Origin: Apis mellifera
Taxonomy: Eukaryota > Arthropoda > Insecta > Hymenoptera > Apidae
Direction of reading: 5' to 3'
Length of the DNA: 64,000 nt
NCBI RefSeq assembly: GCF_003254395.2
Contig: NC_037638.1
Coordinates: 26,365,352 to 26,429,351, forward strand
The notes beneath the pieces were generated by a model, which did not search any database, had not been told where the DNA came from, and was given only the letters and a program-made list of their open reading frames with translations. The position numbers and the translations under genes are program-made. This document shows positions 47,027 to 59,405 of this stretch, one piece after another (within the stretch, counting starts at the first letter, position 1; each line of letters begins with the position of its first letter).

Positions 47027-49023
47027 CCCATCCAAGAGAGTCCTTTTTTCCCTTTTGCCGCGTTTCGAAAAACGCGGAGCGCGAGGTTAAATCATGAGGG
47101 CGACCAATGGAGCGGAAGAGAGGGGGAAGGAAGGGAAGCGGGATCCCACCGCCACCCCATCGTCTCAACCACTCGACCCTACTTATTTCAATAGCTTTCT
47201 CTTGCTTCTCGTTTGAATAAACCGCCGTCTCTCCGCGTACCCTTTCGCGGCCAGACGATCGCGATGCACTCGCGTATGAAATTCGCGCGAGATCAAAAAG
47301 AAAGATAGAGAGAGAGAAGAAAGGAAACGCGTTGTCCAACAAGGGTTGAATCACAAAATGCGCAGAAAGTGGTGGCCAAGCCATGAAAAATCGAACGTTT
47401 TAATTTCTCCGCTCGGGTGGTTGATTACCGTGGACACACGTGACTCCCTCCTCCCTCGGTTTTATGAATGGCGTTCCCGATAACGTTTGCGGTTAAAAAC
47501 TGAAATAATACCTGTACGTCGCTGCGGCTATTGTTTCGCGAGGTTTCGCGATCAACGGGCTCAGATACGGAGAATGGACGTGGGAATAAAAAGCGATAAA
47601 TTTTTTGGAAAAGTCACGCGCGATGCCCTTTTCCGTTATTAATCTTCGCATCGACGAGAGGGAGACAGAGAGACGGAGAGAGAGAAAGAGGAGGAATATA
47701 AAATATTCCTCTCTGGCGCACGAAGAAGAAGGAAGAAAAAAAAAAAATCTCAGCCGCGTGCTATTCCGTTCTATTTTCGTAACCTCAGCAGTCTGTATTT
47801 CGGCTCGGCTCCCATCTTCCCGCCAGCCTTTCTTTCCCTTTCGCGAGTATGCCTGCTCGTCGACGACCGTGGTGAGTATTAGTCGACCGGAATTGGGGTG
47901 CAAAATTCTCGAAGCTCTGGCTCTGAAGTATTTATGAACGTGTACCCACCTTCGACTTCTCATTCTTCGTCATCATCCTACCCCCTTCCTCCTCCTTGTT
48001 TCGCTCGCTCCCCGACCGTTTTTCATCCATTTCCTCTTTTTGCTCCTCTCTCTCCTTCTCTCTCTCTCTCCTCCAGTTTCCTCTTTTGTCTGGCCTCCGT
48101 TCCACCACCCTTCTTCTTCTTCTTCCTCTTCTCATCTGCTCGCTTATCGAGAACCGAGAAAGAGAGAGAGTTAATCCGAGGACCGCGAGATTCGCGTGAA
48201 AACGTAGACGAGGCGCACCCTCTCCACCAATCGCGCCTAATCTCTATCCGATATCTCGCGATGCTCGCGTGATTGGCGAGATTTCGAGCGTGGGGATCGT
48301 TTTTTAAACTGCTCTCGATGAAGTCGAACGCAAGAGGAGAAGAAAGTTGGGAAAGGAGAGCGATCCTCGGAGGGATCGTTGCATCGGGGGAGGAGGGAAG
48401 GGGAAGAAGAGAAGTTTATCGGCGGAATGAAAAAGTGGAAGCGGTGGTGGTAGGCATTTTTAATGGGCGTGTACCCGCCTCGTTAATAATTCTGCAGGAT
48501 TATGCGTTCAACGACACCCTGAAATCGGATTAGCTGGATCGTGTTTTTCTCCCGCGTGTGTACATACTGCGAGCGTTTAATCGCGTCATTCTTCATCCTT
48601 GGCCGCCGTTGCTCGCGCCCGGCTAATCCTGTACATGTTAACGACGCGATTTCTTTTTATTCCTTCTTCTCACGCATCCTTCGTTATTCCCCCTGCATAT
48701 ATTATACACACGCATATATTTTCACGCGATATCGACTTTATATCGCGCAAGTTGGCCGCGTAAATGCTTTCGCTTTCGTCGAATTACCACGCGTTGTATT
48801 TACGTAAAATTGTTTCTCATGCGAATAAAGGATAAAGAAAATATAGAACGAATAAAGATGAGATGTTTAAAAAGAAAAATTACCCGTCATTGTTTCGTTC
48901 TCGTGGCAAAGATGGGACGAAATATCGAGAAGGACGGAAGGGAAGAAGGAAAGATGGAGAGGACGACGCAAGGAAAGAATGGCGGCAAAGAATAGAGGCC
49001 CGGTAGCCATCTCTCAAACTTAC
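47027..49023. other. unique DNA, no gene supported
   Basis: CT-rich and GA-rich patches (about 47660-47690 and 48046-48070) carry overlapping frames of up to 161 codons. A donor-like GTGAGT at 47871 with a moderate acceptor at 47789 is too weak to call. If the minus-strand gene is real this is intron. Confidence 0.4.
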
Positions 49024-49119
49024 GAAGCTGCGTTATATCCGGTGTATATTTTTGCTCGATGTTTTCATATATACAGTGACGCGAACGAGGAGGTTGAAAG
49101 CAGAGGGAGCACTCGGTCG
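49024..49119 (-). CDS. weak candidate internal exon, minus strand
   Basis: On the minus strand TGCTCTGTTTTACAG is a good acceptor. Ninety-six bases later CTTC|GTAAGTTTG is a good donor. One frame is open throughout, with phase 1 at both ends: TECSLCFQPPRSRHCIYENI, then EQKYTPDITQL. The phase joins to the candidate exon at 41868-41740, giving a Leu codon at the junction and implying a 7.2-kb intron. Phase agreement has a one-in-three chance of being accidental. I do not recognise the peptide, and intervening exons cannot be excluded. Confidence 0.2.
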
Positions 49120-49348
49120 CTGTAAAACAGAGCATTATTATCCTTCTAGTCCATTACCCAGGACACTAGGAAGGCCGGGAAACCGGGTGGAAGAGGGCGC
49201 TATGGCAAAAACCAAAAACCCGGGCAACTACGGGGTAAGGGCCATTGACTCCAACACTACCGCCTTTCAACCTTCGACGTGATTTATCTCCGGATTCCTG
49301 GTTTTCGACTTCCATCTCTCGTTCCAATGCGCTTCGATCGAGCGCAAC

Positions 49349-49374
49349 TCCTCTCTCTCTCTCTCTCTCTCTCT
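49349..49374. repeat. (CT)n microsatellite
   Basis: About 12 pure CT units followed by a T run. Confidence 0.9.
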
Positions 49375-50709
49375 TTTTTCTCTTTCTCTCTTCCCTGTTT
49401 CTCCCTCTTCCCCGATTTTAATATCTCTCCCATCCCGAATCACACGTTTCGCGCGATAAGTACTCGAACGTGTTCGTGAATCGTATTCTTTTGCGTATTC
49501 CATTCGTGTTCCAACGTTCGTAACGATATAAAGGGTTGGATCTCATTTATTCTTCGATTCGAAGTATCAACGCGAGTTGAGTTAATTCGACGCGACAATT
49601 TTTCTAATCGTCCCGGTTGAATCGAAATTTTCACGAGTCGATGATCGATTACGGCGGCCGTTACGAAAAACGCGTCTGCACGCGTTTCATTAATAAATCA
49701 GAAGCAGTGGAGATTTTTGCATGCGAGGGAAACGACGTTAAATTAAAAATAAATACGCAATCAAGGCGGGCGTAATGTCTGTTGCATCGAACTAATGAGG
49801 ACGGCCGCTCATTTACATTGAATCAATAATCAAGAAATTATATCTGCATACAAATGTTCACGCATATGGCGCCGTTATTTTTGTAAATGTCGTAAAAAGC
49901 GCGAGCGTACGTTCGGTTTAAACCGAATTTACCCCGTTGATCGAATTTACCGAAACGTTTCATCGTTTCGAACGACGTTTCTTCCCCTCCCTCGTGAATT
50001 TCATTTTATTTTAAATTGGGAGGAAATTCAAATTTTTCTTTAATACATCCCCCTCCCTCTCCCAAACTTACGTTACGATTCGTTGCGATCGGATTTTCAT
50101 TTCCCTTCTTCACGAGCTGGTTTCATCGATTTTCCCGGATCGCAGAAATACAAAGAAGGGATACAAAACTATCAAAGAGCAGTACACCAGTTGGCCGCAC
50201 TTCTCGAGAAAAGTAATCCCAAGGGATTGACTTCATTTTTCCCGAAGAAGTAGTTTCGGGAGAGCCCCGCGCTCTCACGTGCCGCCCTTTGAAGCCATTT
50301 TTAAAAAAAAAGTTCGTTTACTTTTAACAGTGGCGCGATCAAACACGCTTGCTTCTCGTTACGTACCTCTTCGACGACGAATCCGAAACTGCGACCGTTC
50401 GAAAAAGTTACGCGCGTTTCTTTTCCGCCGAAAAAACTCTTCTCCCTTTCCCTACGCACCGAGATAAGTGTAAGATACAAGATTGCAAAGTTTCCCCTTT
50501 TCCCACGCGCATCCATCGGTGAAATATCCGGAGAAGTTTATGCCCTTCCCCCCCCTCTCCATCCCTCTTTGGTGTTCCCAGGCAACATAATATCAGTCTC
50601 GCCGGAATCTAAGCATATTTAAGCCAGCCTCGAACCTCGAGGGTGAGGCAGTATGTGTATACCGTGTATACTATATTGGAATGCTGGAGTGGTGGTTGAA
50701 TTCTGGAGG

Positions 50710-50745
50710 GGATGGATGGATGGATGGATGGATGGATGGATGGAT
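50710..50745. repeat. (GGAT)n microsatellite, 9 units
   Basis: Nine uninterrupted GGAT/GATG units. Confidence 0.95.
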
Positions 50746-51689
50746 AGTACGCAGGGGTGACTGCGTACAACCGGCTTTTTTATACACCCGCGCCCGAGAA
50801 ACGTTATGAACACGAAGTTAGAGGCGTATGAATAAAGTGGCCAAGTTTTTGCCGCCCTATATCACCGGTATAATGCGGGCCCCCTGTTTTAAACGGGGAG
50901 CGTTATAGCAGCAGTTTCGTATATATACAGTACGATGATGTAACACCGTATGTAACTCGAATATGCTCGAAAAGTTCTTTCTTCCGATGCCCCCCCCCCC
51001 TCCGCCCCACCGTGGCGGGAACATTTAATCGCGTATTTGAGTAATTACGTAGCGGCAGGCGATGAGTGACGCCTCCGTTCCCTCCAACTTCTTTCATTTT
51101 CGGGGAGAGGAGGGGGAAGGGAGTTGGAACGAGGCGGCCCCCGCGAGGACGGAACCCCGAATCCAGCCGGGGCATTTTTCTTTTTTACGGCTAATGGCGG
51201 TGGAAATTTGAGCTTTTTATGTGTGTACGAATGGTGGTACGTGCGAGGTTTCTTGTTGGTTTTGCGTGCCAGTTTTCGAGGGCTAACAGGCGCGCAATGG
51301 TGAAATTGTGGGAAAATGTGGGAAGGTGGAGGAGGGGGAAAAAAGTTTGGATTGTTTCAAGGTGATGAAGGGAGATGGGGGAGAGAGTGGCTGCGTTGAA
51401 TATATATTTCCCTTCGAGATAATCGATCGCGCGTATCATCTCGGAGTTGTTGTGAAGGATCAACTTATCGCATTTATCGTTCGAAGTTGTGGTTGAGAGA
51501 TAAGTTTGAACTTCGCTTTATTGTAGAAAGAGAGAAAAAAAGAGGAAATATCGTTGTACGATAGATATTTAGTTTGATTCGAGTCTTGGGTTCGATTTTT
51601 CTTCCTTTTAAACGCGTAAAATTAATTTATATAAAAATATATCGTCTCGAAATTTGTAACGAAGAGACACTTTTAATTTTAATTTATAT

Positions 51690-53310
51690 TGAAAGATATT
51701 TCACAACTATTTTTCGAAAACTTTGTTTCTCATTAAGCGTATTAACCTCTTGTTTCTCTTATCTTATAATCTTTTTATTCAAAGAAGAAGAAAAAGAAAG
51801 GATTCGAAGTCTGTTGATCGAATCCTAATTAAAATCGACAATAAAAATGCGCAAACAAGGATTTCGTTACAAAGAATTATTTTTCATAATCGTAACAAGC
51901 GTATTATCCCTTGTTTTCTCTACATTGCAATATTTTTATCCAAAGAAGAAGAAGAAGAAAAAGAAGAAGAAAAGATTTGAGATCTGTTCATCGAATCCCA
52001 ATTAAAATCGGCGATAAAGATGCGCAAACAAGGATTTTGTTACAAAGAATTATTTTTCATAATCGTGACAAGCGTATTATCCCTTGTTTCCTTTGCAATA
52101 TTTTTATCCAAAGAAGAAGAAGAAGAAGAAGAAAAAAAAAAGATTCAAGATCTGTTTAAAGATCGAATTCCAATTAAAATCGACAATGAAAACGTACAAA
52201 CAAGGATTTCGTTATAAAGAATTATTTTTCATAATCGTGACAAGCGTATTATCTCTTGTTTTCTTTACATAGCAATATTTTTATCCAAGATAAAGAAGAA
52301 GAAGAAGAAAATATTCGAGATCCGTTTAAAGATCGACTCCCAATTAAAATCGGCGACAAAGTCGTGCAAACAAGGATTTCGTTACAAAGAATTATTTTTC
52401 ATAATCGTGACAAGCGTATTATCTTCTGTTTCCTCTTCATTACAACGTTTTTATCCAAAGAAGAAGAAGAAGAAAAAGAAAAGATTCCATTAATCGAATC
52501 TTAATTAAAATCGGCGACAAAGTCACGAACAAAGAATTATTTTTCATAATCGTGATAAGCGTATTATCCCTTGTTTCCTTTACATAGCAATATTTTTATC
52601 CAAGATAAAGAAGAAGAAGAAGAAAAGATTCGAGATCCGTTTAAAGATCGACTCCCAATTAAAATCGGCGACAAAGTCGTGCAAACAAGGATTTCGTTAC
52701 AAAGAATTATTTTTCATAATCGTGACAAGCGTATTATCCCCTATTTCCTCTTCATTACAACGTTTTTATCCAAAGAAGAAGAAGAAGAAGAAAAGATTCG
52801 AGATCCATTAATCGAATCCTAATTAAAATCGGCGACAAAGTCGCGAACAAAGAATTATTTTTCATAATCGTGACAAGCGTATTATCTCTTGTTTCCTTTA
52901 CATAGCAATATTTTTATCCAAAGAAGAAAAAGAAGAAAAAGAAGAAAAGATTTGAGATCCGTTGATCGAACCCCAATTAAAATCGACGATAAAGATGCGC
53001 AAACAAGGATTTCGTTACAAAAAATTATTTTTCATAATCGTGACAAGCGTATTATCCCTTTCTTCTACATTACAACGTTTTATAAAGAAGAAGAAGAAAA
53101 GATTCAAGATCCTAATTAAAATCGGCGATAAAGTCGCGATCAAAGAATTATTTTTCATAATCGTGACAAGCGTATTATCCCTTGTTTCCTTTATAGCAAT
53201 ATTTTTATCCAAGATAAAAAAGAAGAAGAAGAAAAGATTCGAGATCCGTTTAAAGATCATATCCCGATTAAAATCGGTGACAAAGTCGGCGCAAACGAAG
53301 ATTTCCTTAT
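51690..53310. repeat. tandem array 3, about 145-173-bp unit, 10 copies, embedded GAA tract
   Basis: AGCGTATTA recurs at 51736, 51898, 52071, 52243, 52413, 52558, 52728, 52876, 53046 and 53169 (spacings 162, 173, 172, 170, 145, 170, 148, 170 and 123). The order is CAAACAAGGATTTCGTTAC, then AAAGAATTATTTTTCATAAT, then CGTGACAAGCGTATTATC, then TTGTTTCCTTTACA, then ATATTTTTATCCAAAG, then a (GAA)n tract of variable length, then GATTCGAGATCCGTT, then CCAATTAAAATCGGCGA. Some neighbouring copies lack the CAAACAAGG part, giving the shorter periods. Frames of 60-123 codons within it are by-products of the repeat. Confidence 0.95.
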
Positions 53311-53857
53311 TTATTCTCACGGGAGAAGGATGAACATACATTAGCAACTCGTGACGCACGAATGATCCGATTGGACGCGCAATTAATCAGACTGCGATTT
53401 GCGTGTCCGTGCCTCCCTAGCGTTTCCCTCCCTTGAATCAACGAACGCGTTCGCGTTTCGTTGCCCTCTACGAACCGCAGCTTCTTCGCATCCCCCCCTC
53501 CTCCGTTTCTTTTCCCTCCTCTTTATTATTCGCCTAATCAAGAAGAGTAAACGCGAGAGAAGCGAGGAGTGCGCGAGGCAAGTCGGAAAGAAGAAGGGGA
53601 CGCGCGATGGGATCGTAGCTGGAAATCGATGCATTACCCGGAACAGTCGTTTGCTCAGTCGTTGACTGAAAATGAAGAAAAGGTGGAGCGGAAAAAAAGG
53701 AGGAAGAGAGAAAGAGAGAGGCAAGAATTGACACTCGGACGAAGACGGATGAAGAGAGTCAGATTGAGAGAAGGGGTTGGAGGGAGAAGATCGATAAAAA
53801 GAAAACGCGAAAGGAACGAATGCTTGTGTATAACTCGCGTTGTACCTAACGCGTGTA

Positions 53858-53911
53858 CATACACACACACACATACATACAAACACATAAAAATATATAT
53901 ATATATATATG
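53858..53911. repeat. compound (AC)n/(TA)n microsatellite
   Basis: ACACAC with ACAT variants passes into a pure TA run of about 10 units. Confidence 0.9.
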
Positions 53912-54815
53912 TTTAAACGTGTAGCAACATAGGAGGAAAAGGTAAAAAGGAAGGTAGGTTGGTAAAGTATAGGAGGAGGCGAAGAAAAATGGCAGGGTAC
54001 ACCGTGGTGGTATATGGTAGGGTAGTTAGCCAATCGCGCTGCACCGCTACACCGGATGAATATCAATGAGGGAAAAGCCACCCATCGCGTTTTACAATTT
54101 TCTTCCGCTTGTGTCTCGAGGAATAGAGGACACGGGAAGAGCGCCTAAGGAGGTGGAGGAGGAGGAGGAGGAGAAGGAAAGTCGTGCCAGGATCGCTTGT
54201 TTACGCAGGGGCTGATTGAAAACGCGGTTTCTCATCGGGCAATCCGGTTAGGAAACTTACGTGGAAGCTTCGAGCCCGAGATCGAACCCGAGGAATTTCT
54301 TTGTTACGCGCGCCGGTGTCTCAGAAATTTTCACTCGAAGAGGGAGCGTTTTTTTTATCAGCGCGCGAATCGAACGATTTGCTTTTTACTCGAAACTTTG
54401 TTCCCGATTTTTTAAACAGTAAGTTGCAAAGATGCACGTACAAGATATATATTCTCTTTTTTGGAATTAATTGAAATAAGAAAAGATGATTTATACGTGT
54501 TAATTATTAAATTAACAAGAGATGTACGTGCAAGTATATTCCTCCCTTTCAGTTTGATTAAAAATTAATTGAAATTAAGGAAATGGACTCGTACAAAGTG
54601 CGTTACGAGATCTCCTCCAATTTTTGAACGCGAAACTTTTTCTCCCTCGCATCGTGACCGATCATTTCGTTAAAATTCGTTCGGTGAAGCAGGATCCTGT
54701 TTTACGTTGAACGTACAAACAAAATAGCCGGACTAATAGGTGGGGCTGCATTGTTGCGAGCCGAGCCGAAAAAGGCCACCGCGCAAAAAAGCCGGTAGAG
54801 AGTGGATGAAAGAAA

Positions 54816-54835
54816 AGAGAGAGAGAGAGAGAGAG
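54816..54835. repeat. (GA)n microsatellite
   Basis: About ten GA units. Confidence 0.9.
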
Positions 54836-55256
54836 TAGATGCGAAACACCGACGATAACCAGCGTACGTGCCCTGTTGTCTAACGAAATCTTATCTTTAT
54901 CGCTTCCTGCGATCTCTTTGCGCCAGTTCCTTGGACATTTGCGAATTGCTCGGAAATACTATTTTATCACGGCCGACAGATATTTCCCCTTTCCCCCATC
55001 CTTGATCCAACAACGAATTGCAAAATATGAATCTGTTTAAAAGTAACCTCCTGGAACGAGATATCTTGGAAAGGGGAACGGAAACTTATATAAATAATTT
55101 TTCCCCGTATTTGTTCATCCGATCCTTCGAATTAATATCGAATTTTTGAAAAATAGATTTAACAGTAGCTTCTTTATTTCGAGAGGAAAGAAGAATGGAT
55201 CTTAAGTTTACCTGCACCTTGTAGAAAGAAGGCTTTTTCTTTCTTCTTTCTTTCAG

Positions 55257-55388
55257 GCGAAGTTCAATAGCGTGACCGGATCCATTTCTGACTTTGTCGA
55301 TTCAATTACCCTCCTTTTTTCTTTCTTTCTTTCTTTCTTTAACGTCGAACACTTGTTGAAAGGCGCGAATAGAAGGAGAGAAAGATAG
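55257..55388 (+). CDS. weak candidate terminal exon
   Basis: TTTTTCTTTCTTCTTTCAG-type sequence (55234-55256) is a very strong acceptor. Only one of the three following frames is open, reading AKFNSVTGSISDFVDSITLL and then through a CTTT microsatellite (FSFFLSFF) to TAG at 55386. The microsatellite inside and beside the feature makes both the acceptor and part of the frame suspect. On the minus strand a GTGCAG|GTAAAC donor overlaps the same place. I do not recognise the peptide. Confidence 0.14.
   Translation, partial: AKFNSVTGSISDFVDSITLLFSFFLSFFNVEHLLKGANRRRER
55315..55340. repeat. (CTTT)n microsatellite
   Basis: Five CTTT units after a T run. Confidence 0.9.
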
Positions 55389-58300
55389 AACGTTTCGTGC
55401 CATTGCCAAACTCGGAACAGGAGAACTCGATACAAATTTAAACAGAAGGGGAGGGGGACAGGATTTTTTTTCCCCAAAAAACGATGAAGATTAAATGCGC
55501 GCGTAAATGTACAGGCTGATTCCATTAATCTTTCGCTTGCCTCTCTTCCCATCTCCCCTCCCCTCCCCTCCCCTATTCTAGTTCTCCGCGCTACGCGCCT
55601 TCTTCTCCCGCACAGACGCCGCTTGTTTTCAAAGGGACTAACGGACGGCGGAGTTAAGCGGAAGTTGAAAGGTGAACGAAGAGTAATAGATGGGTGAGGG
55701 AAGAATATGCTATATAAAGAGATTGAGAAATGAAAAATGATGGTAAACAGGAGAAATAGGCGAGAGGGGAGATCGAAGGGTGAGCAAGGTTTATGATGGA
55801 GAAGTTGCAGTTTTTCGTATTTCGTCACGAATTAGTAGAACAGTGACTCGCGATTAGTCGTTATTCACCATGATAACTTCTTTTTTTTCTTGAATTATTC
55901 AAAAATTATATATATATATATATTTTGTCATTAATTAAACGCAATCTAGGAAGACGGTGTTCATCGTCAAGTTATTTAAGATACGAAATGCGAGCGCATC
56001 ACGTGACTAGTGGGAATAGCTGGTTGCTATCATTATGTGCACTTACGGGCTAAATCTGTGGCGCATTAAACGAATTTACGCTACAGCAGAGTCCTTGCAA
56101 TTACGCACACATAGGTGGCATTACAAGAACCCCGCTTGTACGCTCTCTCTCTCAATGAAGTACCGTTCCACGAGCGCCACTCGTGTTCCTTTTCCCGACG
56201 AAATGTTGTATTACACGTGTTTACAAACGAGAGCTGAATAAATCTGCAGCCCCTGTTAGTTTTATTTCTATTGACACGGTAAATATATTTGCAAATCCCT
56301 ACGACATTTATTCCGATTTTTCTCGTTTGCAAAAAAGAAAAGAAAGTTTTGATATTTTGTGGAAAATATATATATCTCGTCTTGTAATCGTGTCACGTAG
56401 CCAGACGTTGCTTAATCTTTTTTCTTCTTTTTCGCGTTTACCTTTCTGTTTCTTTTTTTAACGAAATAAAACACTTTTCTCTCTCCCCCTAAATCGGATA
56501 TCGCTTGAACGGAAGAAGAAATAAAAAATCCGAGTCACCGATTTATTTCACCTAATATTTCACCTAAACTTTAAAAAGATCCTTAAGAAGAATCTTTCAA
56601 CTCTTCTCAAATCTTTTCCCGATTAACCTTGCACCACGAGGCCTACCAACTTCCCGTTTAACGTTTTACTTAAGACTGGAATCGTTCGCGAATCATCCCC
56701 GCCCCTCGCTAAAATTTCCTCGCTAAAATTCCGCTCAAGTTTCCACCAAATTTCTACCGAAATCGATTAACCTGAAATCATTTCCCGTATTGTTCACCAA
56801 TTTCCCGGTGATTCCATTTCCTCCGTATCCGAGCGTATCCAACTCGCTCGCCGTGGGGAGGAATCGCAAACACGTCTGGAATCAAGCCATAAGTTGAAAC
56901 GAGGAAAGCAGCGCGGTGGGGACGGAGCGGAGATACAATGAAATAAGACGTGTCGTGAGTGCTTCTTTATCCACCGGTGATCCTGCTCCCTCAACCTTAT
57001 CTTTGCATTTGCGAGTGTGTATGCGAACACGTACTCTTCCTCTTCTTCTTCTTCTTCTCTCTTCTTCTTCTCTCTTCCTCTTCGCCTCGAGGCTGTTCGC
57101 CATATGCGCGCCACGCGGGCCACGAAGCCTGGTAAACTAAATCAAAGAATTTCACGGATTTACCGACATGCAATCCCCGGGTTACCGCGAATGCACGCAC
57201 ACGAGGTCTCCCTAAACCTCCGCCCGAATATTTCTCCACGCCGCTCTCCCCGAAGGAAGACCGGTATCGCGAGAAAAACCACTCCCTCGGGCGCTACCGA
57301 TCTTTCGACCTCGTTCCTCCTAATTCTCTCTCTCTCTCGCGCGCGCGTCTCTCGTTATCTTCCTTCCTTATCTCGGTTAACTTCGAACGTACGAGTTATC
57401 ACCGCGCGGCTGTGTATGTGTTTCACCCCTTTTTGCAGCCAAGGGGATCCAAATCATTATCGCACCCCCTGCTGGAAATTGAAAAAGCTTGTATTAGAGA
57501 ATTTCGTGTTTGTACTTTATTATTATCATTGTATATATGTATTATATATGGAGGGGGGATTGTATCGATGATCCTCTCTCACATTATTTCGTTAAGTTAT
57601 TCGTTAATGAAGGCAATTTCAGGTTGTTGATTTGGAATCAACATGATCGTGTATCGATAAGAAGGAGCGTTCTCGTGGAATTGGGAAAGAAAGCTGTCAA
57701 TAATGTTTCTCGTTTAATCTGGGAATCGATACTTGCTCGATATCTACGCGTGAACGTAAACTATTCTTCTCTGTTTTGAGTTATTTAAGCTTAAATTCTA
57801 TATATTTTGTCGATGTACAATAAATACAAGCCGTTTCTCTAAACCAGTTAATTTATACAATTTATAGACTCGTGGATTTTTTTTTTTTTAATGCGAAATA
57901 TCTTCTTGGACGAGTAACCCAGATTTATCCCGGGATATCGATAAAGAGGGAAGGGGGAGAGCCTCTTTCCATCCACGATATTGACAATTTCCTGTCGTCG
58001 ATCTGTCATCGATCGCCGCCATTGTGCAACGTAGGCGTGCAACATCCTTCCATCCAACGACAGTCATCGTTTAACGGGGCGATATTATATCACGATATGG
58101 GCCGAAATCTCTCCCTCGCCGCAAGTTATCGCGTCAATTTCATCGATCAAGTCTGCATAGAATTTGCCATCCCCCGATAAAAAGCGATAAAAGGCGCATT
58201 GGTAGCGCGGGTGGATGAGATATTACGGTGGAGGGAAGGGTGGTCGTAATGAAATTTGATAAAGTTACGCCACCACCAGCAGCAACAGCAGCAGCCATCT

Positions 58301-59117
58301 TCTTCGTCCTCGCGTGGAAACGTACGATACGGCTGGTTGATATATCCGTGGGGGGTGGACTGATGGGTAAACGGACGGGGAAGGGAAGACGAAAGGCGGA
58401 AAGCGTTTTCCAACGTTTCCACGCGGAGCGTAGAAGCAGAGGGAGCGACGCTTTACGCCTTTATATCGTCGAGGCGCGCATGCAGACGACGAATGCACAA
58501 CACCTGCCTTCATAGTGCGTGCATTGGCCCTTCTCGTATCCCTCATCCTCAACATCGTCGTGCCTTATTCATCCAAAGTTGAAATCCTTTCTATGAACGA
58601 AGAAGGGAACGAGAAAAAGAAGAAGAAGGAATCTTGATCCTTATTTCGTTGATTCGAAATTTGAAGGATGCCGATAAAGGAGAGGAAGAAGGATGGGGAG
58701 GATGAAGGAGGAGAAGGAGGGGACAAAGGGGGTTGAAAGAATGGAGAGAACGAGAATAGGAAGACAAGAAGAATACCATATACAATTCGCATATACAAAC
58801 CTCGCGAGACATTTAGGATGCACATCCGGGTGGAAAGATGGCCGACCGTCGACTTCCGGCGCGGCAGGGAGCTGACTTTCGCGTTACCATTGTGTGCCAA
58901 CTCGCACAAAGATTCTCTCTCTCTCTCTTCCTCCCCCCTTTATCCCCTTCCTCGCCAGCCCCTCCCCAACACTGCATCCGACTACTGTGCTCTCTGCTTC
59001 TTACGCGAATTTTAGTCCCCGACTTTGTTGTTGAACGTTGAACGTGTTCATCGACAATTTAATTTCTTCGTAATCTGCGTTCGAACAAAGGGATTCGGGT
59101 GGAAACTCGAATCTTCT
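55389..59117. other. unique DNA, no gene seen
   Basis: TA run at about 55907-55923, CTT/CT-rich run at about 57041-57090 and a short CAG/CAA trinucleotide run at about 58268-58292. The 191-codon minus frame at 55253-55828 begins in pyrimidine-rich DNA and is opposed by other signals. AATAAA occurs near 57819 on the plus strand without an associated gene. Confidence 0.45.
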
Positions 59118-59138
59118 TCTTCTTCTTAATAAGAAGAA
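59118..59138. repeat. TTC/GAA mirror-image inverted repeat
   Basis: CTTCTTCTTA, one base, then TAAGAAGAAG forms a perfect 10-bp stem with a one-base spacer. A TTC microsatellite switches abruptly to its reverse complement. Confidence 0.7.
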
Positions 59139-59405
59139 GTAGTTTAAACGATGTTTAACGTTTCTCCCTTACATTTCTGTTTGTTATATCCGTACGTTGT
59201 ATCCGATAAATTCCTCGATAACTTGTTGTTTAGGAAGAAGGATTATTATTATTAAAAGCGATTCATCTGCTAATTTTATCGTTTCTTTATCTTATCTGTA
59301 ATTTCCCAAATTGAACAACTTAACTTACTTACTTAATTTACTACACACACGATAGATTATGTCTTCCTGCGTTTTTCAACGAACGTTTTTCTCTCTTACT
59401 CTTAC

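Larger units (their letters stand above)
49120..51689. other. unique DNA with microsatellites
   Basis: No gene is supported. CT run at about 49349-49374, GGAT repeat at 50710-50745, 11-base poly-C at 50990-51000. Donor-like sequences (GTAAGGGC at 49241 plus, GTAAGTTTGG near 50073 minus) lack convincing partners. Confidence 0.45.
53311..55256. other. unique DNA with AC/TA/GGA/GA microsatellites
   Basis: No gene is supported. The 232-codon minus frame (53383-54081) crosses an AC run (53858-53886), a TA run (53892-53911) and GA-rich DNA, and is compositional. GGA repeats lie at 54147-54176 and a GA run at 54816-54835. A minus-strand donor-like GTAAGTTTCC near 54262 follows an open stretch but lacks a good acceptor. 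Confidence 0.45.

Noticed and set aside
51690..53310. CRISPR-like regular repeats
   Set aside because: The units are contiguous tandem copies with similarity along their whole length, not short identical repeats with unique spacers. The DNA is eukaryotic in character.
53383..54081. 232-codon minus-strand open frame
   Set aside because: It crosses AC, TA and GA microsatellites and is low-complexity (poly Tyr-Ile, Cys-Val). Plus-strand frames also cover it. No protein resemblance.
55253..55828. 191-codon minus-strand open frame
   Set aside because: The N-terminal part is ordinary AT/CT-rich sequence without a domain, and the C-terminal part is the CTTT repeat region. Competing splice-like signals lie in the same place.
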